Assembly: GCA_030631505.1 (NCBI GenBank)
Contig: DAOVKX010000033.1
Span: 1-10,912 of the forward strand
DNA: 10,912 nt
Source: Candidatus Nanohaloarchaea archaeon
GTDB taxonomy: Archaea; EX4484-52; DAOVKX01
Direction of reading: 5' to 3'
Positions 5,537 to 10,912 of this stretch are shown here, one piece after another. A program made the translations under genes and the position numbers. Each line of letters opens with the position of its first letter. The first letter of the stretch is position 1. The notes beneath the pieces are model-generated. The model ran no database searches. It had not been told where the DNA came from and saw only the letters and a list, made by a program, of their open reading frames with translations.

Positions 5537-6283
5537 TTATTGCTTCCTATGAAAATTCAACATGTTTAATTCACGTCCAATGTCAGATAACAGTTTTTCA
5601 TAATTACCCAAAATACTTACAGAATGTTTATTCAAATCTAAAGTAAAGATAGACTGATATTTCTTGTTGGTTGAACTTTTATAATCTACTCTTATTTGAT
5701 AAACCAATTCTTTTATTTTTTTCTCGTTTCCAAATGCAAAAGCAAAATATGTTTTCATTCCCTGCATTGGAGGTAAAGAAGGGATCATCTCTTTTATAAA
5801 AGGGAGAATTGATATTTTTTTATCTTTTACTTCTTTCAATACACTAAAATGAATGTTACAGGCTACTGATTTGCCTGTGTTTTGTATTACAAAATATATG
5901 TCGCTTCCAACACTTTCAAAAAATAAATTTATATAAGGTCTATATTCTTCTTCCCTAGTAGCTCTCATTTCAGTAAACATCATATATGTAAAGAAAGCAT
6001 ATATTACAATAGCAAGTAATCCTATAATTTCCGGAGAAAGTACTGTGTTTATCAAAAAAATAATTTTATACCCGTATAATTCGGGGTTCCCTAACAAAAA
6101 CATTAATCTGAGAAACAAATAAATAGAAATGCTAGCTGTTACTATAACAAGATTACGTGCGTTTTTTCTGTCCATACTAGCCCATTTAGAAAACACCCAT
6201 TTCTTTTTTAGTATAGCTAGTGTAAACATGATTATTATAAAAATAACAAATACTGTAAATAGTAAATAGTACTTTTCTATCAA
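5537..6283 (-). CDS. Membrane protein with C-terminal soluble beta domain, unknown family
   Basis: A 248-residue protein from the TTG at 6283, or 259 residues from an ATG at 6316. Hydrophobic helices lie at about 6-26, 45-64 and 74-103 (the last long enough for two), followed by an amphipathic link (TEMRATREEEYRPYI) and a cytosolic-looking domain with the run IYFVIQNTGKSVACNIHF. That link plus an NTGKSVACN-type strand recurs in many unassigned prokaryotic membrane proteins. TTG is preferred because GGTGG lies 5 nt upstream and a TTGTTTAT box about 39 bp upstream. This arrangement is duplicated from the leader of the 274-residue protein gene, where only the TTG can serve. The ATG frame is not preserved between the copies. 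The gene follows the ADP-dependent kinase gene on the same strand and could share its transcript. Confidence 0.68.
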   Translation of the reverse strand: MIEKYYLLFTVFVIFIIIMFTLAILKKKWVFSKWASMDRKNARNLVIVTASISIYLFLRLMFLLGNPELYGYKIIFLINTVLSPEIIGLLAIVIYAFFTYMMFTEMRATREEEYRPYINLFFESVGSDIYFVIQNTGKSVACNIHFSVLKEVKDKKISILPFIKEMIPSLPPMQGMKTYFAFAFGNEKKIKELVYQIRVDYKSSTNKKYQSIFTLDLNKHSVSILGNYEKLLSDIGRELNMLNFHRKQ

Positions 6284-6347
6284 ATAACCCACCACGCCAT
6301 TAAAGTGTCTAAACATTGATAAACAACTAATAATTCATCAGAAAAAG
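6273..6347 (-). repeat. Duplicated promoter/leader, copy B
   Basis: Partner of 5011-5078, in the same orientation and about 1.27 kb away. It contains the GGTGG and TTG start of the membrane-protein gene. The two copies flank the small membrane-protein gene together with the body of the other gene. Confidence 0.6.
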
Positions 6348-6367
6348 TTAAATCACTTTCTATTTCC

Positions 6368-7630
6368 TCACAACCCAGCCAAAACCCCGGCATTAAAAGC
6401 ATCGCCGAGCCCGACTGTGTTGACAGGGTTTTTGACTTTCTTGGTCGGCACAAAAACAGCATTAAAACCCTCTGCCCTGTAAATGCCGTCAACAAAATTG
6501 TATTTTTTTCTCAAAAGTTCCTCCTCACCCATCCCTTCAGAACTCACTTTCAAAGTCCTGTTCATTTTTTTCAGCCCTTTCAAATCAGTGCTTCCGCCTG
6601 TCGCCGCCCTTGTCCCTGAAGTTAATGCGCCGAGCAAAAGCGCACTCTGCTCATTTTCCGGATTACCTTTTGTAAAAGTCAGGGCAAAATTCTCTGTGTG
6701 TATATTCAGTCGTTTTAACCTGAATTTCTCAAAAACAAACTTTCCGCCGTTGTAAATGTTCAGGGCATTAACTGCCCCTAACCCCGGATTATACAAACTT
6801 AAAATATCCCTCAATTCATCTTCATCCATACCAACGCTGTCAACATTATTAAAAATGTTTTCAGCAACATATGTTCTTATGCCCTTGTCTTCAATGTCGC
6901 CAAATTCCGCATGAATGAATAATTTTGGATTTTTCTCCTTCCATGTTTTTATCTGTTTCAAACTTTCACATATACCCTTCCTGTAATTTTTTCCTAAAAG
7001 GTGGTAGCCGGAAAGAAATACCTTGCCGGCTTTTTTTATATTTTTCAGGGCGCTTTTCCTAAAGCTCTCATTTATTGCCAGCCCGGAATTTAAAGGGTCG
7101 TAAGTGGCAATAAACCTGTTATTTGCCTTTGCTCTCACACCCTCAAGGCAATCCCCTTTCCTGTATTCAACAATAAAATGAATCATGCTCTCGCCGGAAA
7201 CAGTCCTTGGCAGTTTTATGTTCTCGGAGCAAAAAAGCTCCTTCTGCTCTTTAGTCGGGGACGCGACATTAACAATTGCTTCTGCGCCAAGTTTTGAGAG
7301 TATGTGGGCAGTTATCCCTGCATCACCCCCTAATTTATGTTCACCCTGTAAATTATTTTTCAGCCAGCCAAACGTTCTCTTGTTTTTAACCAGCCACTCG
7401 GCGCCGATATTTTTCTTCATGCAATGCATCAGGCCGGCAAAAAAATCCTCAGGGCTTTCAATGCAGCCCTTATCGCTCATCTTCACAGGAATAAATAATT
7501 CCCTTAATTTGCCAAAGTCCGCAACTAAATCAATATTCGTGTTGTAAGCGCAAATAAACGGCTTAGAATTCTTGATTTTATCTTCAGCGCCCGCTAAAGC
7601 ATGCCTGTATTTTTTCTCCCAGTCAGCCAT
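6368..7630 (-). CDS. ADP-dependent phosphofructokinase/glucokinase
   Basis: A 420-residue member of the ADP_PFK_GK family, which uses ADP rather than ATP as donor to phosphorylate glucose or fructose-6-phosphate in the modified archaeal Embden-Meyerhof pathway. Visible motifs are CAYNTNID (27-34) in the substrate lobe, GGDAGITA (101-108), LSGYHLL (206-212), the metal-binding HAEF (240-243) and the C-terminal NTVGLGDAF (404-412) with catalytic Asp410. Only ten residues follow that Asp, a short but plausible end for the family. Glucokinase and phosphofructokinase activity cannot be separated by eye. The longer ORF's ATG at 7663 lies upstream of the TATA box (7651-7658) and is rejected; the ATG at 7630 is 24-25 bp from the box centre, the leaderless arrangement. 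The gene diverges from the methyltransferase-like gene using the same box. Confidence 0.92.
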   Translation of the reverse strand: MADWEKKYRHALAGAEDKIKNSKPFICAYNTNIDLVADFGKLRELFIPVKMSDKGCIESPEDFFAGLMHCMKKNIGAEWLVKNKRTFGWLKNNLQGEHKLGGDAGITAHILSKLGAEAIVNVASPTKEQKELFCSENIKLPRTVSGESMIHFIVEYRKGDCLEGVRAKANNRFIATYDPLNSGLAINESFRKSALKNIKKAGKVFLSGYHLLGKNYRKGICESLKQIKTWKEKNPKLFIHAEFGDIEDKGIRTYVAENIFNNVDSVGMDEDELRDILSLYNPGLGAVNALNIYNGGKFVFEKFRLKRLNIHTENFALTFTKGNPENEQSALLLGALTSGTRAATGGSTDLKGLKKMNRTLKVSSEGMGEEELLRKKYNFVDGIYRAEGFNAVFVPTKKVKNPVNTVGLGDAFNAGVLAGL

Positions 7631-7650
7631 AAGTAATAATGCGTCAAACC

Positions 7651-7658
7651 ATTTAAAT
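7651..7658. promoter_or_regulatory. Shared palindromic TATA box of two divergent genes
   Basis: ATTTAAAT reads the same on both strands. Its centre is 24-25 bp from the minus-strand ATG (7630) and 26-27 bp from the plus-strand ATG (7681). No second TATA-like element with suitable spacing is seen for either gene, so one box seems to serve two leaderless transcripts. Confidence 0.6.
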
Positions 7659-7680
7659 AACATTTTCTAAAATGTAATAT

Positions 7681-8169
7681 ATGTTAAAAAACAACAACTG
7701 TTCAAGATTAAGGGAAATTCAGGCAAGGAAAAATATTTTTGAGAAAAAGGACGATGTCCTTTGTATTGGTCTTGACAGAGAATCTTTATTGTATCTGCTT
7801 GAACTGGAAACAAACGTGTCTGTAATAACACCTGAAGGAATAACCCCAAAAATTAGAAATAAAAAAATTAAAGTGATAAAAGGAAACATAAATGCGCAAA
7901 AATTAAAGGAAGAACTAGGCTCAAAAGTTGATGTTTTTTTAAGCAGTCTGCATCTCAGCCCATTCTCGCTTTTCAGGATAATTGAAAAAGTCATTGATTC
8001 AGTAAGTGATACAGGCAAAATCCTGATAAAAATAGACGCCTCCAGCCAGAAAACCAACGACTTAAAAAATATCATTGAGCAATTGGCAGACAGTTTAAGC
8101 TTATATCCTGATGATTATACCGAGTTTGATAATGAAGAAATATGGGTTGTGCTGAGGAGAAAGAAATGA
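7681..8169 (+). CDS. Degenerate methyltransferase-like (Rossmann) protein
   Basis: A 162-residue soluble protein. The segment DDVLCIGLDRESLLYLLE (24-41) resembles a SAM-methyltransferase motif I strand-loop-helix but lacks the usual GxGxG. VSVITPE fits the second strand. VDVFLSSLHLSPFSLFRIIE, then a helix and GKILIKID (about 84-119), fits the motif IV/V region. This suggests a Rossmann fold with a weakened or altered SAM site; it could be a non-catalytic relative or an NAD-binding-type protein instead. No specific family is recognised. The start ATG 7681 is leaderless by its TATA spacing; an ATG at 7672 meets a stop at once. Its stop overlaps the next gene's start (ATGA), so the two are probably translated together. 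Confidence 0.8.
   Translation: MLKNNNCSRLREIQARKNIFEKKDDVLCIGLDRESLLYLLELETNVSVITPEGITPKIRNKKIKVIKGNINAQKLKEELGSKVDVFLSSLHLSPFSLFRIIEKVIDSVSDTGKILIKIDASSQKTNDLKNIIEQLADSLSLYPDDYTEFDNEEIWVVLRRKK
8154..8159 (+). promoter_or_regulatory. Internal Shine-Dalgarno fixing the protease start
   Basis: GAGGAG lies 6 nt before the ATG at 8166, inside the end of the upstream gene. It supports that start over the longer in-frame ATG at 8142. Confidence 0.7.
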
Positions 8170-8795
8170 AACTCAAAATCTGGTTTTCAGGCAGGGAAAT
8201 AAAAGAGATAATTATATCAACACTGGTTTTGGGCTTTGCGTTCTTTTATCCCGGGTTGGGTTTGTTCAGCTCTTTGAACATGGAAACGCTTATGCTTTAT
8301 TTTATATATGTGGTCATTATTGCCTTTGCCTTCATACCTCATGAACTAGCGCATAAATTCGTGGCGATAAGATACGGCTGTTTTTCTGAATACCGGATGT
8401 GGAAAACCGGATTAAAATTTGCACTGTTGATGGCCTTCATAACCAACGGCGGCTTTGTCATGGCAGCCCCCGGAGCAGTTGTAATTTCAACAACTTACAT
8501 GGATTTGTGGGGTCTAAGGCACATAAAATTAAGCAGAAAACAGCATGGTTACATAGCAGCTGCCGGTCCTGTCGCAAACCTTTTTATTGCGCTCCTGTTC
8601 ATCCTCATCCCTTTAGGAGGCATATCATCAGATATAGCTCGCGTAAGCGCATTCCTTGCATTTTTCAACCTGATGCCAATACCTCCTTTGGATGGTTCCA
8701 AAGTCTTTGCATGGGACAGAAAAATCTGGGCCGTTTTAATAATTTCTGCACTTTTAATTATGATAAACAGCCCTATATTCAGATTAATTCTATAA
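8166..8795 (+). CDS. M50 / site-2 protease family membrane metalloprotease
   Basis: A 209-residue polytopic membrane protein. The zinc-protease motif HELAH is at residues 59-63 at the end of a helix. The third ligand motif, FFNLMPIPPLDG (166-177), supplies Asp176. Between them AAGPVANL (132-139) matches the GPxxN segment conserved in the family. About five to six helices are visible. Members cut transmembrane substrates inside the bilayer, often releasing transcription factors or clearing signal-peptide remnants; the substrate here is unknown. No PDZ domain is present and the length is near the minimal core. The start ATG 8166 overlaps the upstream TGA by 4 nt and follows a GAGGAG SD, so translation is probably coupled to the methyltransferase-like gene. 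Confidence 0.9.
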   Translation: MKLKIWFSGREIKEIIISTLVLGFAFFYPGLGLFSSLNMETLMLYFIYVVIIAFAFIPHELAHKFVAIRYGCFSEYRMWKTGLKFALLMAFITNGGFVMAAPGAVVISTTYMDLWGLRHIKLSRKQHGYIAAAGPVANLFIALLFILIPLGGISSDIARVSAFLAFFNLMPIPPLDGSKVFAWDRKIWAVLIISALLIMINSPIFRLIL

Positions 8796-8841
8796 AATGT
8801 TGTGTAAAGTAATTGCTAGTTGTAATTGAGCTTTAGCAAAT

Positions 8842-8849
8842 TTTAAATA
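8842..8849 (+). promoter_or_regulatory. TATA box of the TM2-like gene
   Basis: TTTAAATA centred about 27 bp before the ATG at 8873, with no SD between them. Confidence 0.6.
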
Positions 8850-8872
8850 CTTATTTATGTCTAATATTCAAT

Positions 8873-9085
8873 ATGGCTAAAGAAGAGCAAAAACATGGAA
8901 TACCCGCATTACTTTCTTTCTTTATTCCTGGATTAGGTCAACTCATTAAGGGTGAAGTGGGTAAAGGCATTCTAATATTCCTGGGAATGGTTGTAAGTAC
9001 TTTTCTTATATTCATAGTAATAGGGTTAATCACAACACCTGTGTTGTGGGTATGGAATATCTATGATGCATATAATTCTAATTAA
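8873..9085 (+). CDS. TM2-domain-like small membrane protein (70 aa)
   Basis: A short charged N-terminus (MAKEEQKHG) precedes ALLSFFIPGLGQLIKGEVGK, a helix and turn with the PGLGQ pattern common in TM2-domain proteins. A second long hydrophobic stretch (about 30-55) follows, then the ending WVWNIYDAYNSN, also typical of TM2 proteins, where an aromatic/Asp motif closes the second helix. Members are usually of unknown function. It would form a two-helix hairpin with both ends in the cytosol. It has its own promoter and is predicted leaderless. It is the first of four small genes in a row on this strand. Confidence 0.78.
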   Translation: MAKEEQKHGIPALLSFFIPGLGQLIKGEVGKGILIFLGMVVSTFLIFIVIGLITTPVLWVWNIYDAYNSN

Positions 9086-9163
9086 TTAAAGATAAAGAAA
9101 ATGGAGATACAAATTATTTAATTGACTTCTGATGATTGTCTTATCTTCTCTGCTGATGTCATT

Positions 9164-9172
9164 TATTTAAAT
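9164..9172 (+). promoter_or_regulatory. TATA box of the 88-residue gene
   Basis: TATTTAAAT centred 26 bp before the ATG at 9194. The 100-bp gap ahead of it holds no ORF that I can support. Confidence 0.6.
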
Positions 9173-9193
9173 TTTTAGGATTAAATAGTAAGT

Positions 9194-9460
9194 ATGGCAG
9201 ACATAAACACAATAAAAGGATATATTGCAGATTTAAGCCCCATAGCTTCTGGAATGGGTGGATTTGGTCTTTGGTTATCAACTTTTTCTCAAGAAGCCGC
9301 ATATCATATCACTACACAGGGAGAGTTTGGTTTAGTCACCTTTGCTGCTGTTTATGGGATACTTTTAGGTGTAGACTTTGCAGAGCGTTCTGCAGGAAAA
9401 TACAAAGAAAAAATTAAATTGGAAATTGAAGAAGATACAAACTATTTAATTAACCCTTGA
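9194..9460 (+). CDS. Small protein with one hydrophobic segment, unknown (88 aa)
   Basis: The N-terminal half is Gly/Ser-rich and moderately hydrophobic (IASGMGGFGLWLSTFS, about 17-32). A likely membrane helix lies at about 44-60 (EFGLVTFAAVYGILLGVDFA), followed by a charged Lys/Glu C-terminus that looks helical. No family is recognised. The ATG at 9194 is 26 bp after a TATA box and has no SD, so it is predicted leaderless. The last codons contain the TATA box of the next gene. Confidence 0.7.
   Translation: MADINTIKGYIADLSPIASGMGGFGLWLSTFSQEAAYHITTQGEFGLVTFAAVYGILLGVDFAERSAGKYKEKIKLEIEEDTNYLINP
9443..9450 (+). promoter_or_regulatory. TATA box inside the end of the 88-residue gene
   Basis: TATTTAAT spans the Tyr-Leu-Ile codons near the C-terminus. 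It is centred 26-27 bp before the ATG at 9473, so the next gene has its own promoter even though the gap is only 12 nt. Confidence 0.5.
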
Positions 9461-9472
9461 CAAATTATTTCT

Positions 9473-9754
9473 ATGCTGAATGAAGAGATAGAACTCTTGA
9501 GATTCATAATAAAGACAATTGTTGAAAATACTGTTGATACCATATTAACAGTCGGCGGAGCATTAGTCAGGATGTATGTCTTGTTCATAACCGGCGTTCA
9601 GGACGCGGGCTCCATGACAGTTGTTATAACCGCACTCATGCTCTCGTTCATTGGCTATTTTCTCTACAAATTCCTCTGGGCATCGGCAAAAACCATTGTA
9701 ATTTTTTTCATATTAATTGTAATACTCTTTTTCTTTGGAATCCTGATGATTTAA
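9473..9754 (+). CDS. Small three-helix membrane protein, unknown (93 aa)
   Basis: An amphipathic N-terminus (MLNEEIELLRFIIKTIVEN) leads into hydrophobic segments at about 22-40, 48-67 and 72-92. The last is strongly hydrophobic (FFILIVILFFFGILMI) and runs to the C-terminus. The spacing suggests an N-in, three-helix topology. No conserved family motif is recognised; the size and layout would suit a holin-like or accessory membrane protein, but nothing proves that. The start follows a TATA box at leaderless spacing. Confidence 0.72.
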   Translation: MLNEEIELLRFIIKTIVENTVDTILTVGGALVRMYVLFITGVQDAGSMTVVITALMLSFIGYFLYKFLWASAKTIVIFFILIVILFFFGILMI

Positions 9755-9757
9755 AGA

Positions 9758-9765
9758 ATTTAAAA
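9758..9765 (+). promoter_or_regulatory. TATA box of the 61-residue gene
   Basis: ATTTAAAA centred about 25 bp before the ATG at 9787. It begins 3 nt after the stop of the preceding gene. Confidence 0.55.
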
Positions 9766-9786
9766 CTTCATGTCTCACTCATTAGC

Positions 9787-9972
9787 ATGGAACTGACAAA
9801 AGAAGAGATTATGTGTGGAATACTTATCGGTTCAGCACTTGCTACAGGCAATCTGCTCCCCATACCGTACATAAAAGAAGATATGGATAAACCATACAGG
9901 TCGCATATATTAAGACGGCTGGATGAGATAAAACAGGAAGCTGTCGGTTCAAAAATATTGTATCGGGATTAA
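9787..9972 (+). CDS. Small protein of unknown function (61 aa)
   Basis: Starts MELTKEEIMCGILIG, followed by a short mildly hydrophobic stretch (about 9-26) that is too polar and proline-rich at its end to be a sure membrane helix. A charged, probably helical C-terminal part follows (SHILRRLDEIKQEAVG). No family is recognised. It is predicted leaderless from its TATA box. Its TAA stop at 9970-9972 directly abuts the TGA of the convergent gene with no base between, so transcription must end inside that neighbour. Confidence 0.65.
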   Translation: MELTKEEIMCGILIGSALATGNLLPIPYIKEDMDKPYRSHILRRLDEIKQEAVGSKILYRD

Positions 9973-10182
9973 TCACTTCTTAAAAATGTTCTTGAAAAAG
10001 CCCTTTGATATTCTAATGTCATAATTGCCCTTGGAAAAAGACTTAAGTTTCAGCCCTATTTTGACAAGTTGGGGAGTTTTCAGAATCTGCATATAATCAA
10101 TAACCTTAACATTCACAGTTTTATCCTTAATGCTCAACTGGAGAGTTTCCTTCTTATCCAGTTTAAGTTTTACATCCAGCAT
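9973..10182 (-). CDS. Small basic protein, second of a minus-strand pair (69 aa)
   Basis: A lysine-rich protein dominated by alternating beta-strand-like segments (VKLKLDKKETLQLSIKDK, then VNVKVIDYM) and a basic C-terminus (KGFFKNIFKK). No signal peptide or membrane helix. It follows the 64-residue gene with a 9-nt gap and is surely co-transcribed. A GGGAG lies only 2 nt before the ATG at 10182, an unusually tight spacing, and no better in-frame start is seen. No family is recognised. The strand pattern LKLD-x-LSIKDKTV loosely echoes LKFD-x-IKINLDGKTM in its partner, so the two could be diverged copies. Confidence 0.68.
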   Translation of the reverse strand: MLDVKLKLDKKETLQLSIKDKTVNVKVIDYMQILKTPQLVKIGLKLKSFSKGNYDIRISKGFFKNIFKK

Positions 10183-10191
10183 AACTCCCAG

Positions 10192-10386
10192 CTACTTTTT
10201 TCCTTTTTCTTTTGGCGAAAACCGAACCATAGTCTTCCCATCAAGATTTATTTTTATCTTCCCTGCTGTAAGAACCATGTTATCAAATTTGAGCTCTGTT
10301 TCAATCTCATGCTTTGAGAGCAGTTTGACAACATTCCCTAAAAATTCCTCGCTTTCCTTGAAAAACTCGCCTAATTTCGACACCAT
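10192..10386 (-). CDS. Small charged protein, first of a minus-strand pair (64 aa)
   Basis: An amphipathic N-terminal helix (about 3-25, KLGEFFKESEEFLGNVVKLL) precedes two or three beta-strand-like segments (ETELKFDNMVLTAGKIKINL, then KTMVRFSP) and a lysine tail. It is soluble and of no recognised family. A GGTGA SD sits 4 nt before the ATG and a TTTTTAAA box is about 38 bp upstream, so this is one of the leadered genes. It diverges from the HerA-like gene across 72 bp; divergent, possibly coordinated expression is an inference. Confidence 0.7.
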   Translation of the reverse strand: MVSKLGEFFKESEEFLGNVVKLLSKHEIETELKFDNMVLTAGKIKINLDGKTMVRFSPKEKGKK

Positions 10387-10390
10387 AAAA

Positions 10391-10428
10391 TCACCTTAAG
10401 CATATTTATGAGGTTTACATTTTAAAAA
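10391..10428 (-). promoter_or_regulatory. TATA box and SD of the small-protein pair
   Basis: TTTTTAAA (10421-10428, minus strand) lies about 38 bp before the ATG at 10386. GGTGA (10391-10395) falls in the predicted leader of roughly 12 nt. Confidence 0.5.
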
Positions 10429-10436
10429 TTTATTAA
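10429..10436 (+). promoter_or_regulatory. TATA box of the HerA-like gene
   Basis: TTTATTAA centred about 26 bp before the ATG at 10459, without an SD. It directly abuts the TATA box of the divergent pair. Confidence 0.5.
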
Positions 10437-10458
10437 CAAAGAAAAACTAAAACCTCTT

Positions 10459-10912
10459 ATGAAAGTAATTATGGTCGGAAGGGATAAAGAGGACACGGAA
10501 AAATACCGCACAAAAGGAACTGGAAAACTCGGCAGGCATTATGTCGGAAGCAAAAACGAAGCCCATCTGGCAAATGAAGTTATAATTGATTTGGCAAGAC
10601 CGCACATAATGGCAATTGTAGGAAAGCGCGGTTCCGGGAAATCGTACACAATGGGCGTTGTAGCAGAAGAACTCCTGACACAGCCGGAAAACATCAGGAA
10701 AAACCTTTCCGGGATAATTATTGACACTATGGGCATATTCTGGGGCATGAAAAACCCGAATGAAAAAGACATACCTCTGCTGACAAAATGGGGATTAAAG
10801 CCGCAGGGCTTTGACGTAAATATACTTGTGCCTGAAGGGCAGGTGGAGAAATTTGAAGAAAACAGCGTTCCGTTTGACGGCGCAATATCCTTAAAGCCCT
10901 CTGAACTGACTC
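10459..10912 (+). CDS. HerA/DUF87-family ATPase, 5' part
   Basis: The first 151 codons of a gene that runs off the window. After a short N-terminal barrel-like segment containing HYVGSKNEAHLAN (27-39), the Walker A motif GKRGSGKS is at 55-62 followed by YTMG. GIIIDTMGIFWGMKNPNEKD (starting near 85) matches the family's strand with an IDxxG core after the P-loop. This is the pattern of archaeal HerA-like DUF87 ATPases, hexameric FtsK/VirB4-related motors. HerA proper works with NurA, Mre11 and Rad50 in DNA end resection, but DUF87 proteins vary and the missing C-terminal part is needed to decide. Predicted leaderless from its TATA box. Confidence 0.88.
   Translation, partial: MKVIMVGRDKEDTEKYRTKGTGKLGRHYVGSKNEAHLANEVIIDLARPHIMAIVGKRGSGKSYTMGVVAEELLTQPENIRKNLSGIIIDTMGIFWGMKNPNEKDIPLLTKWGLKPQGFDVNILVPEGQVEKFEENSVPFDGAISLKPSELT

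Noticed and set aside
7631..7663. Longer start (ATG 7663) for the ADP-dependent kinase
   Set aside because: It lies upstream of the TATA box that is correctly spaced for ATG 7630, and the extra 11 residues match nothing in the family.
8142..8165. Longer start (ATG 8142) for the site-2 protease
   Set aside because: It lies in the coding end of the upstream gene without an SD. ATG 8166 has GAGGAG at 6 nt and the ATGA overlap.
9101..9121. Six-codon ORF with a TATA box at leaderless spacing
   Set aside because: Too short to support; TATA-like words are frequent in this AT-rich gap.
9131..9158. C/D-box-like words (CTGATGA, then CTGATG) before the 88-residue gene
   Set aside because: Only half of the C-D'-C'-D layout is present, the spacing is wrong and there is no closing stem.
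1..10912. tRNA, rRNA, CRISPR or insertion sequence
   Set aside because: No T-loop/acceptor pairing, no regularly spaced repeat array, and no transposase or integrase reading frame was found by eye.

Overview
The window looks archaeal. The tryptophanyl-tRNA synthetase is of the archaeal/eukaryotic type, and it sits next to a Nob1-like rRNA-processing endonuclease, an ADP-dependent sugar kinase of the modified archaeal glycolysis, and a HerA/DUF87 ATPase. Nearly every gene has an archaeal TATA box at a fixed distance from its start codon. AT-rich DNA, short gaps and many small membrane proteins would fit a small-genome lineage such as DPANN, but this placement is inference.

Layout. 1-1939 is mostly minus-strand: a conserved two-helix membrane protein (96-365), a doubtful micro-gene region (about 408-610), an unlisted 55-residue membrane protein (636-803), a DUF5698/DUF2179-like (UPF0316) membrane protein (870-1406) and a Nob1-like PIN/zinc-ribbon nuclease (1457-1939). 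The trpS gene (2031-3122) diverges from the nuclease gene and converges on a PfkB-family kinase gene (3119-4054), sharing a TTAA at their stops. 4195-6316 is a visibly AT-richer block with three genes of no recognised family: a secreted membrane-anchored protein, a small membrane protein and a membrane protein with a soluble domain. The first and third carry a duplicated promoter/leader of about 70 bp.

An ADP-dependent phosphofructokinase/glucokinase (6368-7630) diverges from a two-gene operon (7681-8795) that encodes a degenerate methyltransferase-like protein coupled to an M50/site-2 protease. Four small genes follow in a row (8873-9972), each with its own TATA box. They converge with abutting stops on a minus-strand pair of small unknown proteins (9973-10386). 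That pair diverges from a HerA-like ATPase gene (10459 onward) that runs off the window.

Two start architectures recur. In most genes the TATA box centre lies about 25-29 bp before the start codon and there is no Shine-Dalgarno (SD) sequence, so the mRNAs are predicted to be leaderless. In a second group the box lies about 36-42 bp upstream and an SD sequence fills the extra space. This pattern settles several start codons. No tRNA, rRNA, CRISPR array, transposase or integrase was seen.
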